In this document: one piece after another, positions 22,467-34,220 of the stretch
How positions within the stretch are numbered: the stretch's first letter is position 1
How the letters are laid out: each line of letters starts with the position of its first letter
Assembly: GCA_964057225.1 (NCBI GenBank)
Contig: OZ059900.1
Location: 21,281,638-21,345,637 of the forward strand
Length of the DNA stretch: 64,000 nucleotides
Direction: 5' to 3'
Origin: Auanema rhodensis
Lineage: Eukaryota > Nematoda > Chromadorea > Rhabditida > Rhabditidae
The notes under the pieces: model-generated
What the model saw: the letters and a program-made list of their open reading frames with translations, nothing else
What the model was told of the DNA's origin: nothing
Database searches by the model: none
Program-made: the position numbers and the translations under genes

Positions 22467-23228
22467 ATTTTTCTAGTGTTCAGCATGTAAAATGCTTCAT
22501 TTTAGTATGTAACACGCTGAAATTCGTTGCATTTGACGACTCATATGAACAAAAATCGATTTAATCAATATTAGCCATAAGGGGCGTGCCCTCAGAATAT
22601 GCTAATTTCCTTAATTTTCTAACCCCTGTTTTTTTGTCGTGAAAGTGGAACTAGACGTTGTACGAACAATTTTGAGCTAGGTTTCATTGACATTGCATGA
22701 GTTTGAACACATGAAATCGTAAGTCAAAACCTTGTTTACAGCGAAATTTCCAAAAACTGGTTTTCCAGCATAATAAAATAATTCTCATGAGAAATACTGT
22801 GTTTTTGTATTTTTCTAGTGTTCAGCATGTAAAATGCTTCATTTTAGTATGTAACACGCTGAAATTCGTTGCATTTGACGACTCATATGAACAAAAATCG
22901 ATTTAATCAATATTAGCCATAAGGGGCGTGCCCTCAGAATATGCTAATTTCCTTAATTTTCTAACCCCTGTTTTTTTGTCGTGAAAGTGGAACTAGACGT
23001 TGTACGAACAATTTTGAGCTAGGTTTCATTGACATTGCATGAGTTTGAACACATGAAATCGTAAGTCAAAACCTTGTTTACAGCGAAATTTCCAAAAACT
23101 GGTTTTCCAGCATAATAAAATAATTCTCATGAGAAATACTGTGTTTTTGTATTTTTCTAGTGTTCAGCATGTAAAATGCTTCATTTTAGTATGTAACACG
23201 CTGAAATTCGTTGCATTTGACGACTCAC
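22467..23228 (+). repeat. Inverted F block 5 (77+2x342), two tandem F monomers
   Basis: This is the longest F block in the alternating zone. It holds two near-identical monomers, each carrying AATAATTCTCATGAG (about 22787 and 23129), plus the 77 bp remainder. It is consistent with duplication of the single monomer found in the k=1 blocks. Confidence 0.92.
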
Positions 23229-23509
23229 ATTGAAATCGATTTTTGTTCATATGTGTTACATACTAAAATGAAGCATTTTACATGCTGAACACTAGAAAAA
23301 TACAAAAACACAGTATTTCTCATGAGAAATATTTTATTATGCTGGAAAACCAGTTTTTGGAATTTTCGCTGTAAACAAGGTTTTGACTTACGATTTCATG
23401 TGTTCAAACTCATGCAATGTCAATGAAACCTAGCTCAAAATTGTTCGTACAACGTCTAGTTCCACTTTCACGACAAAAAAACAGGGGTTAGAAAATTAAG
23501 GAAATTAGC
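23229..23509 (-). repeat. Minimal R block 5 (282+0x342), a/e hybrid
   Basis: All four complete monomers are missing. The single partial monomer has the type-a mark TCTCATGAG at its start and the type-e marks GGAATTTTCG and TTCGTAC at its end. It therefore looks like an in-register deletion joining the first and last monomers of a standard block. Confidence 0.92.
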
Positions 23510-23587
23510 ATTTTTCTAGTGTTCAGCATGTAAAATGCTTCATTTTAGTATGTAACACGCTGAAATTCGTTGCATTTGACGACTCAC
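23510..23587 (+). repeat. Minimal inverted F block 6 (77 bp)
   Basis: A k=0 F block that follows a minimal R block, so junctions A5 (23228) and A6 (23587) are only 359 bp apart. This gives two closely spaced inverted repeats in tandem. Confidence 0.92.
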
Positions 23588-25236
23588 ATTGAAATCGATT
23601 TTTGTTCATATGTGTTACATACTAAAATGAAGCATTTTACATGCTGAACACTAGAAAAATACAAAAACACAGTATTTCTCATGAGAAATATTTTATTATG
23701 CTGGAAAACCAGTTTTTGGAAATTTCGCTGTAAACAAGGTTTTGACTTACGATTTCATGTGTTCAAACTCATGCAATGTCAATGAAACCTAGCTCAAAAT
23801 TGTTTGTACAACGTCTAGTTCCACTTTCACGACAAAAAAACAAGGGTTAGAAAATTAAGGAAATTAGCATATTCTGAGGGCACGCCCCTTATGGCTAATA
23901 TTGATTAAATCGATTTTTGTTCATATGAGTAGTCAAATGCAACGAATTTCAGCGTGTTACATACTAAAATGAACCATTTTACATGCTGAACACTAGAAAA
24001 ATACAAAAACACAGTATTTCCCATGAGAAATATTTTATTATGCTGGAAAACCAGTTTTTGGAATTTTCGCTGTAAACAAGGTTTTGACTTACGATTTCAT
24101 GTGTTCAAACTCATGCAATGTCAATGAAACCTAGCTCAAAATTGTTCGTACAACGTCTAGTTCCACTTTCACGACAAAAAAACAGGGGTTAGAAAATTTA
24201 GGAAATTAGCATATTCTGAGGGCACGCCCCTTATGGCTAATATTGATTAAATCGATTTTTGTTCATATGAGTCGTCAAATGCAACGAATTTCAGCGTGTT
24301 ACATACTAAAATGAAGCATTTTACATGCTGAACACTAGAAAAATACAAAAACACAGTATTTCCCATGAGAAATATTTTATTATGCTGGAAAACCAGTTTT
24401 TGGAAATTTCGCTGTAAACAAGGTTTTGACTTACGATTTCATGTGTTCAAACTCATGCAATGTCAATGAAACCTAGCTCAAAATTGTTCCTACAACGTCT
24501 AGTTCCACTTTCACGACAAAAAAACAGGGGTTAGAAAATTAATGAAATTAGCATATTCTGAGGGCACGCCCCTTATGGCTAATATTGATTAAATCGATTT
24601 TTGTTCATATGAGTCGTCAAATGCAACGAATTTCATCGTGTTACATACTAAAATTAAGCATTTTACATGCTGAACACTAGAAAAATACAAAAACACAGTA
24701 TTTCTCATGAGAAATATTTTATTATGCTGGAAAACCAGTTTTTGGAAATTTCGCTGTAAACAAGGTTTTGACTTACGATTTCATGTGTTCAAACTCATGC
24801 AATGTCAATGAAACCTAGCTCAAAATTGTTTGTACAACGTCTAGTTCCACTTTCACGACAAAAAAACAGGGGTTAGAAAATTAAGGAAATTAGCATATTC
24901 TGAGGGCACGCCCCTTATGGCTAATATTGATTAAATCGATTTTTGTTCATATGAGTAGTCAAATGCAACGAATTTCAGCGTGTTACATACTAAAATGAAG
25001 CATTTTACATGCTGAACACTAGAAAAATACAAAAACACAGTATTTCCCATGAGAAATATTTTATTATGCTGGAAAACCAGTTTTTGGAATTTTCGCTGTA
25101 AACAAGGTTTTGACTTACGATTTCATGTGTTCAAACTCATGCAATGTCAATGAAACCTAGCTCAAAATTGTTCGTACAACGTCTAGTTCCACTTTCACGA
25201 CAAAAAAACAGGGGTTAGAAAATTAAGGAAATTAGC
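23588..25236 (-). repeat. R block 6 (282+4x342)
   Basis: Standard a-b-c-d-e order: TTTGTAC, AAGGGTT, GAGTAGTC, GAACCATT; TTTAGGAAA; TTCCTAC and TTAATGAAA; TTAAGCATT; then GGAATTTTCG before B7. Confidence 0.92.
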
Positions 25237-25656
25237 ATTTTTCTAGTGTTCAGCATGTAAAATGCTTCATTTTAGTATGTAACACGCTGAAATTCGTTGC
25301 ATTTGACGACTCATATGAACAAAAATCGATTTAATCAATATTAGCCATAAGGGGCGTGCCCTCAGAATATGCTAATTTCCTTAATTTTCTAACCCCTGTT
25401 TTTTTGTCGTGAAAGTGGAACTAGACGTTGTACGAACAATTTTGAGCTAGGTTTCATTGACATTGCATGAGTTTGAACACATGAAATCGTAAGTCAAAAC
25501 CTTGTTTACAGCGAAATTTCCAAAAACTGGTTTTCCAGCATAATAAAATAATTCTCATGAGAAATACTGTGTTTTTGTATTTTTCTAGTGTTCAGCATGT
25601 AAAATGCTTCATTTTAGTATGTAACACGCTGAAATTCGTTGCATTTGACGACTCAC
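25237..25656 (+). repeat. Inverted F block 7 (77+1x342)
   Basis: A one-monomer F block of standard form, with AATAATTCTCATGAG near 25547. Junction A7 has its C at 25656. Confidence 0.92.
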
Positions 25657-25937
25657 ATTGAAATCGATTTTTGTTCATATGTGTTACATACTAAAATGAA
25701 GCATTTTACATGCTGAACACTAGAAAAATACAAAAACACAGTATTTCTCATGAGAAATATTTTATTATGCTGGAAAACCAGTTTTTGGAATTTTCGCTGT
25801 AAACAAGGTTTTGACTTACGATTTCATGTGTTCAAACTCATGCAATGTCAATGAAACCTAGCTCAAAATTGTTCGTACAACGTCTAGTTCCACTTTCACG
25901 ACAAAAAAACAGGGGTTAGAAAATTAAGGAAATTAGC
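25657..25937 (-). repeat. Minimal R block 7 (282 bp), a/e hybrid
   Basis: The same hybrid structure as R block 5 (TCTCATGAG followed by GGAATTTTCG and TTCGTAC), lying 2428 bp downstream. The shared hybrid suggests that the collapsed block was copied along with its neighbours rather than formed twice. Confidence 0.92.
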
Positions 25938-26015
25938 ATTTTTCTAGTGTTCAGCATGTAAAATGCTTCATTTTAGTATGTAACACGCTGAAATTCGTTG
26001 CATTTGACGACTCAC
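25938..26015 (+). repeat. Minimal inverted F block 8 (77 bp)
   Basis: A k=0 block. A7 (25656) and A8 (26015) are 359 bp apart, repeating the A5/A6 arrangement. Confidence 0.92.
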
Positions 26016-27664
26016 ATTGAAATCGATTTTTGTTCATATGTGTTACATACTAAAATGAAGCATTTTACATGCTGAACACTAGAAAAATACAAAAACACAG
26101 TATTTCTCATGAGAAATATTTTATTATGCTGGAAAACCAGTTTTTGGAAATTTCGCTGTAAACAAGGTTTTGACTTACGATTTCATGTGTTCAAACTCAT
26201 GCAATGTCAATGAAACCTAGCTCAAAATTGTTTGTACAACGTCTAGTTCCACTTTCACGACAAAAAAACAAGGGTTAGAAAATTAAGGAAATTAGCATAT
26301 TCTGAGGGCACGCCCCTTATGGCTAATATTGATTAAATCGATTTTTGTTCATATGAGTAGTCAAATGCAACGAATTTCAGCGTGTTACATACTAAAATGA
26401 ACCATTTTACATGCTGAACACTAGAAAAATACAAAAACACAGTATTTCCCATGAGAAATATTTTATTATGCTGGAAAACCAGTTTTTGGAATTTTCGCTG
26501 TAAACAAGGTTTTGACTTACGATTTCATGTGTTCAAACTCATGCAATGTCAATGAAACCTAGCTCAAAATTGTTCGTACAACGTCTAGTTCCACTTTCAC
26601 GACAAAAAAACAGGGGTTAGAAAATTTAGGAAATTAGCATATTCTGAGGGCACGCCCCTTATGGCTAATATTGATTAAATCGATTTTTGTTCATATGAGT
26701 CGTCAAATGCAACGAATTTCAGCGTGTTACATACTAAAATGAAGCATTTTACATGCTGAACACTAGAAAAATACAAAAACACAGTATTTCCCATGAGAAA
26801 TATTTTATTATGCTGGAAAACCAGTTTTTGGAAATTTCGCTGTAAACAAGGTTTTGACTTACGATTTCATGTGTTCAAACTCATGCAATGTCAATGAAAC
26901 CTAGCTCAAAATTGTTCCTACAACGTCTAGTTCCACTTTCACGACAAAAAAACAGGGGTTAGAAAATTAATGAAATTAGCATATTCTGAGGGCACGCCCC
27001 TTATGGCTAATATTGATTAAATCGATTTTTGTTCATATGAGTCGTCAAATGCAACGAATTTCATCGTGTTACATACTAAAATTAAGCATTTTACATGCTG
27101 AACACTAGAAAAATACAAAAACACAGTATTTCTCATGAGAAATATTTTATTATGCTGGAAAACCAGTTTTTGGAAATTTCGCTGTAAACAAGGTTTTGAC
27201 TTACGATTTCATGTGTTCAAACTCATGCAATGTCAATGAAACCTAGCTCAAAATTGTTTGTACAACGTCTAGTTCCACTTTCACGACAAAAAAACAGGGG
27301 TTAGAAAATTAAGGAAATTAGCATATTCTGAGGGCACGCCCCTTATGGCTAATATTGATTAAATCGATTTTTGTTCATATGAGTAGTCAAATGCAACGAA
27401 TTTCAGCGTGTTACATACTAAAATGAAGCATTTTACATGCTGAACACTAGAAAAATACAGAAACACAGTATTTCCCATGAGAAATATTTTATTATGCTGG
27501 AAAACCAGTTTTTGGAATTTTCGCTGTAAACAAGGTTTTGACTTACGATTTCATGTGTTCAAACTCATGCAATGTCAATGAAACCTAGCTCAAAATTGTT
27601 CGTACAACGTCTAGTTCCACTTTCACGACAAAAAAACAGGGGTTAGAAAATTAAGGAAATTAGC
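26016..27664 (-). repeat. R block 8 (282+4x342)
   Basis: Standard a-b-c-d-e order. A private change, AATACAGAAACAC, lies near 27456 in the last monomer. Confidence 0.92.
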
Positions 27665-27742
27665 ATTTTTCTAGTGTTCAGCATGTAAAATGCTTCATTT
27701 TAGTATGTAACACGCTGAAATTCGTTGCATTTGACGACTCAC
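27665..27742 (+). repeat. Minimal inverted F block 9 (77 bp)
   Basis: A k=0 block between two standard R blocks. The distance to the neighbouring A junctions is 1727 bp on each side. Confidence 0.92.
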
Positions 27743-29391
27743 ATTGAAATCGATTTTTGTTCATATGTGTTACATACTAAAATGAAGCATTTTACATGCT
27801 GAACACTAGAAAAATACAAAAACACAGTATTTCTCATGAGAAATATTTTATTATGCTGGAAAACCAGTTTTTGGAAATTTCGCTGTAAACAAGGTTTTGA
27901 CTTACGATTTCATGTGTTCAAACTCATGCAATGTCAATGAAACCTAGCTCAAAATTGTTTGTACAACGTCTAGTTCCACTTTCACGACAAAAAAACAAGG
28001 GTTAGAAAATTAAGGAAATTAGCATATTCTGAGGGCACGCCCCTTATGGCTAATATTGATTAAATCGATTTTTGTTCATATGAGTAGTCAAATGCAACGA
28101 ATTTCATCGTGTTACATACTAAAATGAACCATTTTACATGCTGAACACTAGAAAAATACAAAAACACAGTATTTCCCATGAGAAATATTTTATTATGCTG
28201 GAAAACCAGTTTTTGGAATTTTCGCTGTAAACAAGGTTTTGACTTACGATTTCATGTGTTCAAACTCATGCAATGTCAATGAAACCTAGCTCAAAATTGT
28301 TCGTACAACGTCTAGTTCCACTTTCACGACAAAAAAACAGGGGTTAGAAAATTTAGGAAATTAGCATATTCTGAGGGCACGCCCCTTATGGCTAATATTG
28401 ATTAAATCGATTTTTGTTCATATGAGTCGTCAAATGCAACGAATTTCAGCGTGTTACATACTAAAATGAAGCATTTTACATGCTGAACACTAGAAAAATA
28501 CAAAAACACAGTATTTCCCATGAGAAATATTTTATTATGCTGGAAAACCAGTTTTTGGAAATTTCGCTGTAAACAAGGTTTTGACTTACGATTTCATGTG
28601 TTCAAACTCATGCAATGTCAATGAAACCTAGCTCAAAATTGTTCCTACAACGTCTAGTTCCACTTTCACGACAAAAAAACAGGGGTTAGAAAATTAATGA
28701 AATTAGCATATTCTGAGGGCACGCCCCTTATGGCTAATATTGATTAAATCGATTTTTGTTCATATGAGTCGTCAAATGCAACGAATTTCATCGTGTTACA
28801 TACTAAAATTAAGCATTTTACATGCTGAACACTAGAAAAATACAAAAACACAGTATTTCTCATGAGAAATATTTTATTATGCTGGAAAACCAGTTTTTGG
28901 AAATTTCGCTGTAAACAAGGTTTTGACTTACGATTTCATGTGTTCAAACTCATGCAATGTCAATGAAACCTAGCTCAAAATTGTTTGTACAACGTCTAGT
29001 TCCACTTTCACGACAAAAAAACAGGGGTTAGAAAATTAAGGAAATTAGCATATTCTGAGGGCACGCCCCTTATGGCTAATATTGATTAAATCGATTTTTG
29101 TTCATATGAGTAGTCAAATGCAACGAATTTCAGCGTGTTACATACTAAAATGAAGCATTTTACATGCTGAACACTAGAAAAATACAAAAACACAGTATTT
29201 CCCATGAGAAATATTTTATTATGCTGGAAAACCAGTTTTTGGAATTTTCGCTGTAAACAAGGTTTTGACTTACGATTTCATGTGTTCAAACTCATGCAAT
29301 GTCAATGAAACCTAGCTCAAAATTGTTCGTACAACGTCTAGTTCCACTTTCACGACAAAAAAACAGGGGTTAGAAAATTAAGGAAATTAGC
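27743..29391 (-). repeat. R block 9 (282+4x342)
   Basis: Standard order, except that the type-a monomer has TTCATCGTG (about 28103), a mark normally seen in type c. Confidence 0.92.
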
Positions 29392-29469
29392 ATTTTTCTA
29401 GTGTTCAGCATGTAAAATGCTTCATTTTAGTATGTAACACGCTGAAATTCGTTGCATTTGACGACTCAC
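29392..29469 (+). repeat. Minimal inverted F block 10 (77 bp)
   Basis: A k=0 block. Blocks 8, 9 and 10 form a run of three minimal F blocks with A junctions 1727 bp apart, that is a regular 1727 bp HOR. Confidence 0.92.
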
Positions 29470-31118
29470 ATTGAAATCGATTTTTGTTCATATGTGTTAC
29501 ATACTAAAATGAAGCATTTTACATGCTGAACACTAGAAAAATACAAAAACACAGTATTTCTCATGAGAAATATTTTATTATGCTGGAAAACCAGTTTTTG
29601 GAAATTTCGCTGTAAACAAGGTTTTGACTTACGATTTCATGTGTTCAAACTCATGCAATGTCAATGAAACCTAGCTCAAAATTGTTTGTACAACGTCTAG
29701 TTCCACTTTCACGACAAAAAAACAAGGGTTAGAAAATTAAGGAAATTAGCATATTCTGAGGGCACGCCCCTTATGGCTAATATTGATTAAATCGATTTTT
29801 GTTCATATGAGTAGTCAAATGCAACGAATTTCAGCGTGTTACATACTAAAATGAACCATTTTACATGCTGAACACTAGAAAAATACAAAAACACAGTATT
29901 TCCCATGAGAAATATTTTATTATGCTGGAAAACCAGTTTTTGGAATTTTCGCTGTAAACAAGGTTTTGACTTACGATTTCATGTGTTCAAACTCATGCAA
30001 TGTCAATGAAACCTAGCTCAAAATTGTTCGTACAACGTCTAGTTCCACTTTCACGACAAAAAAACAGGGGTTAGAAAATTTAGGAAATTAGCATATTCTG
30101 AGGGCACGCCCCTTATGGCTAATATTGATTAAATCGATTTTTGTTCATATGAGTCGTCAAATGCAACGAATTTCAGCGTGTTACATACTAAAATGAAGCA
30201 TTTTACATGCTGAACACTAGAAAAATACAAAAACACAGTATTTCCCATGAGAAATATTTTATTATGCTGGAAAACCAGTTTTTGGAAATTTCGCTGTAAA
30301 CAAGGTTTTGACTTACGATTTCATGTGTTCAAACTCATGCAATGTCAATGAAACCTAGCTCAAAATTGTTCCTACAACGTCTAGTTCCACTTTCACGACA
30401 AAAAAACAGGGGTTAGAAAATTAATGAAATTAGCATATTCTGAGGGCACGCCCCTTATGGCTAATATTGATTAAATCGATTTTTGTTCATATGAGTCGTC
30501 AAATGCAACGAATTTCATCGTGTTACATACTAAAATTAAGCATTTTACATGCTGAACACTAGAAAAATACAAAAACACAGTATTTCTCATGAGAAATATT
30601 TTATTATGCTGGAAAACCAGTTTTTGGAAATTTCGCTGTAAACAAGGTTTTGACTTACGATTTCATGTGTTCAAACTCATGCAATGTCAATGAAACCTAG
30701 CTCAAAATTGTTTGTACAACGTCTAGTTCCACTTTCACGACAAAAAAACAGGGGTTAGAAAATTAAGGAAATTAGCATATTCTGAGGGCACGCCCCTTAT
30801 GGCTAATATTGATTAAATCGATTTTTGTTCATATGAGTAGTCAAATGCAACGAATTTCAGCGTGTTACATACTAAAATGAAGCATTTTACATGCTGAACA
30901 CTAGAAAAATACAAAAACACAGTATTTCCCATGAGAAATATTTTATTATGCTGGAAAACCAGTTTTTGGAATTTTCGCTGTAAACAAGGTTTTGACTTAC
31001 GATTTCATGTGTTCAAACTCATGCAATGTCAATGAAACCTAGCTCAAAATTGTTCGTACAACGTCTAGTTCCACTTTCACGACAAAAAAACAGGGGTTAG
31101 AAAATTAAGGAAATTAGC
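29470..31118 (-). repeat. R block 10 (282+4x342)
   Basis: Standard a-b-c-d-e order with no private change noticed. Confidence 0.92.
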
Positions 31119-31538
31119 ATTTTTCTAGTGTTCAGCATGTAAAATGCTTCATTTTAGTATGTAACACGCTGAAATTCGTTGCATTTGACGACTCATATGA
31201 ACAAAAATCGATTTAATCAATATTAGCCATAAGGGGCGTGCCCTCAGAATATGCTAATTTCCTTAATTTTCTAACCCCTGTTTTTTTGTCGTGAAAGTGG
31301 AACTAGACGTTGTACGAACAATTTTGAGCTAGGTTTCATTGACATTGCATGAGTTTGAACACATGAAATCGTAAGTCAAAACCTTGTTTACAGCGAAATT
31401 TCCAAAAACTGGTTTTCCAGCATAATAAAATAATTCTCATGAGAAATACTGTGTTTTTGTATTTTTCTAGTGTTCAGCATGTAAAATGCTTCATTTTAGT
31501 ATGTAACACGCTGAAATTCGTTGCATTTGACGACTCAC
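31119..31538 (+). repeat. Inverted F block 11 (77+1x342)
   Basis: A one-monomer F block with AATAATTCTCATGAG near 31429. Junction A11 has its C at 31538. Confidence 0.92.
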
Positions 31539-33187
31539 ATTGAAATCGATTTTTGTTCATATGTGTTACATACTAAAATGAAGCATTTTACATGCTGAAC
31601 ACTAGAAAAATACAAAAACACAGTATTTCTCATGAGAAATATTTTATTATGCTGGAAAACCAGTTTTTGGAAATTTCGCTGTAAACAAGGTTTTGACTTA
31701 CGATTTCATGTGTTCAAACTCATGCAATGTCAATGAAACCTAGCTCAAAATTGTTTGTACAACGTCTAGTTCCACTTTCACGACAAAAAAACAAGGGTTA
31801 GAAAATTAAGGAAATTAGCATATTCTGAGGGCACGCCCCTTATGGCTAATATTGATTAAATCGATTTTTGTTCATATGAGTAGTCAAATGCAACGAATTT
31901 CAGCGTGTTACATACTAAAATGAACCATTTTACATGCTGAACACTAGAAAAATACAAAAACACAGTATTTCCCATGAGAAATATTTTATTATGCTGGAAA
32001 ACCAGTTTTTGGAATTTTCGCTGTAAACAAGGTTTTGACTTACGATTTCATGTGTTCAAACTCATGCAATGTCAATGAAACCTAGCTCAAAATTGTTCGT
32101 ACAACGTCTAGTTCCACTTTCACGACAAAAAAACAGGGGTTAGAAAATTTAGGAAATTAGCATATTCTGAGGGCACGCCCCTTATGGCTAATATTGATTA
32201 AATCGATTTTTGTTCATATGAGTCGTCAAATGCAACGAATTTCAGCGTGTTACATACTAAAATGAAGCATTTTACATGCTGAACACTAGAAAAATACAAA
32301 AACACAGTATTTCCCATGAGAAATATTTTATTATGCTGGAAAACCAGTTTTTGGAAATTTCGCTGTAAACAAGGTTTTGACTTACGATTTCATGTGTTCA
32401 AACTCATGCAATGTCAATGAAACCTAGCTCAAAATTGTTCCTACAACGTCTAGTTCCACTTTCACGACAAAAAAACAGGGGTTAGAAAATTAATGAAATT
32501 AGCATATTCTGAGGGCACGCCCCTTATGGCTAATATTGATTAAATCGATTTTTGTTCATATGAGTCGTCAAATGCAACGAATTTCATCGTGTTACATACT
32601 AAAATTAAGCATTTTACATGCTGAACACTAGAAAAATACAAAAACACAGTATTTCTCATGAGAAATATTTTATTATGCTGGAAAACCAGTTTTTGGAAAT
32701 TTCGCTGTAAACAAGGTTTTGACTTACGATTTCATGTGTTCAAACTCATGCAATGTCAATGAAACCTAGCTCAAAATTGTTTGTACAACGTCTAGTTCCA
32801 CTTTCACGACAAAAAAACAGGGGTTAGAAAATTAAGGAAATTAGCATATTCTGAGGGCACGCCCCTTATGGCTAATATTGATTAAATCGATTTTTGTTCA
32901 TATGAGTAGTCAAATGCAACGAATTTCAGCGTGTTACATACTAAAATGAAGCATTTTACATGCTGAACACTAGAAAAATACAAAAACACAGTATTTCCCA
33001 TGAGAAATATTTTATTATGCTGGAAAACCAGTTTTTGGAATTTTCGCTGTAAACAAGGTTTTGACTTACGATTTCATGTGTTCAAACTCATGCAATGTCA
33101 ATGAAACCTAGCTCAAAATTGTTCGTACAACGTCTAGTTCCACTTTCACGACAAAAAAACAGGGGTTAGAAAATTAAGGAAATTAGC
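31539..33187 (-). repeat. R block 11 (282+4x342)
   Basis: Standard a-b-c-d-e order ending at B12 in TTAGCA (A at 33188). It is the last R block bounded on both sides by inversion junctions. Confidence 0.92.
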
Positions 33188-33607
33188 ATTTTTCTAGTGT
33201 TCAGCATGTAAAATGCTTCATTTTAGTATGTAACACGCTGAAATTCGTTGCATTTGACGACTCATATGAACAAAAATCGATTTAATCAATATTAGCCATA
33301 AGGGGCGTGCCCTCAGAATATGCTAATTTCCTTAATTTTCTAACCCCTGTTTTTTTGTCGTGAAAGTGGAACTAGACGTTGTACGAACAATTTTGAGCTA
33401 GGTTTCATTGACATTGCATGAGTTTGAACACATGAAATCGTAAGTCAAAACCTTGTTTACAGCGAAATTTCCAAAAACTGGTTTTCCAGCATAATAAAAT
33501 AATTCTCATGAGAAATACTGTGTTTTTGTATTTTTCTAGTGTTCAGCATGTAAAATGCTTCATTTTAGTATGTAACACGCTGAAATTCGTTGCATTTGAC
33601 GACTCAC
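33188..33607 (+). repeat. Inverted F block 12 (77+1x342), last in the window
   Basis: A standard one-monomer F block. Its A junction is slightly altered: GTTCTTATG at about 33625 replaces GTTCATATG, which destroys the CATATG palindrome found in the other A junctions. No further F sequence is seen to the right. Confidence 0.92.
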
Positions 33608-34220
33608 ATTGAAATCGATTTTTGTTCTTATGTGTTACATACTAAAATGAAGCATTTTACATGCTGAACACTAGAAAAATACAAAAACACAGTATTTCTC
33701 ATGAGAAATATTTTATTATGCTGGAAAACCAGTTTTTGGAATTTTCGCTGTAAACAAGGTTTTGACTTACGATTTCATGTGTTCAAACTCATGCAATGTC
33801 AATGAAACCTAGCTCAAAATTGTTCGTACAACGTCTAGTTCCACTTTCACGACAAAAAAACAGGGGTTAGAAAATTAAGGAAATTAGCATATTCTGAGGG
33901 CACGCCCCTTATGGCTAATATTGATTAAATCGATTTTTGTTCATATGAGTCGTCAAATGCAACGAATTTCAGCGTGTTACATACTAAAATGAACCATTTT
34001 ACATGCTGAACACTAGAAAAATACAAAAACACAGTATTTCCCATGAGAAATATTTTATTATGCTGGAAAACCAGTTTTTGGAATTTTCGCTGTAAACAAG
34101 GTTTTGACTTACGATTTCATGTGTTCAAACTCATGCAATGTCAATGAAACCTAGCTGAAAATTGTTCGTACAACGTCTAGTTCCACTTTCACGACAAAAA
34201 AACAGGGGTTAGAAAATTTA

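Noticed and set aside
14191-33607. F blocks as inserted transposons with terminal inverted repeats
   Set aside because: The blocks consist only of satellite sequence, have no target-site duplication or coding capacity, and their lengths vary by whole monomers.
14191-33607. Assembly or foldback-read artefact as the cause of the orientation switches
   Set aside because: Twelve switches share exact breakpoints, yet differ in k, n and private variants, and A' is a reversed copy with its own deletion. A read artefact should not give this pattern. Read-level confirmation is still desirable.
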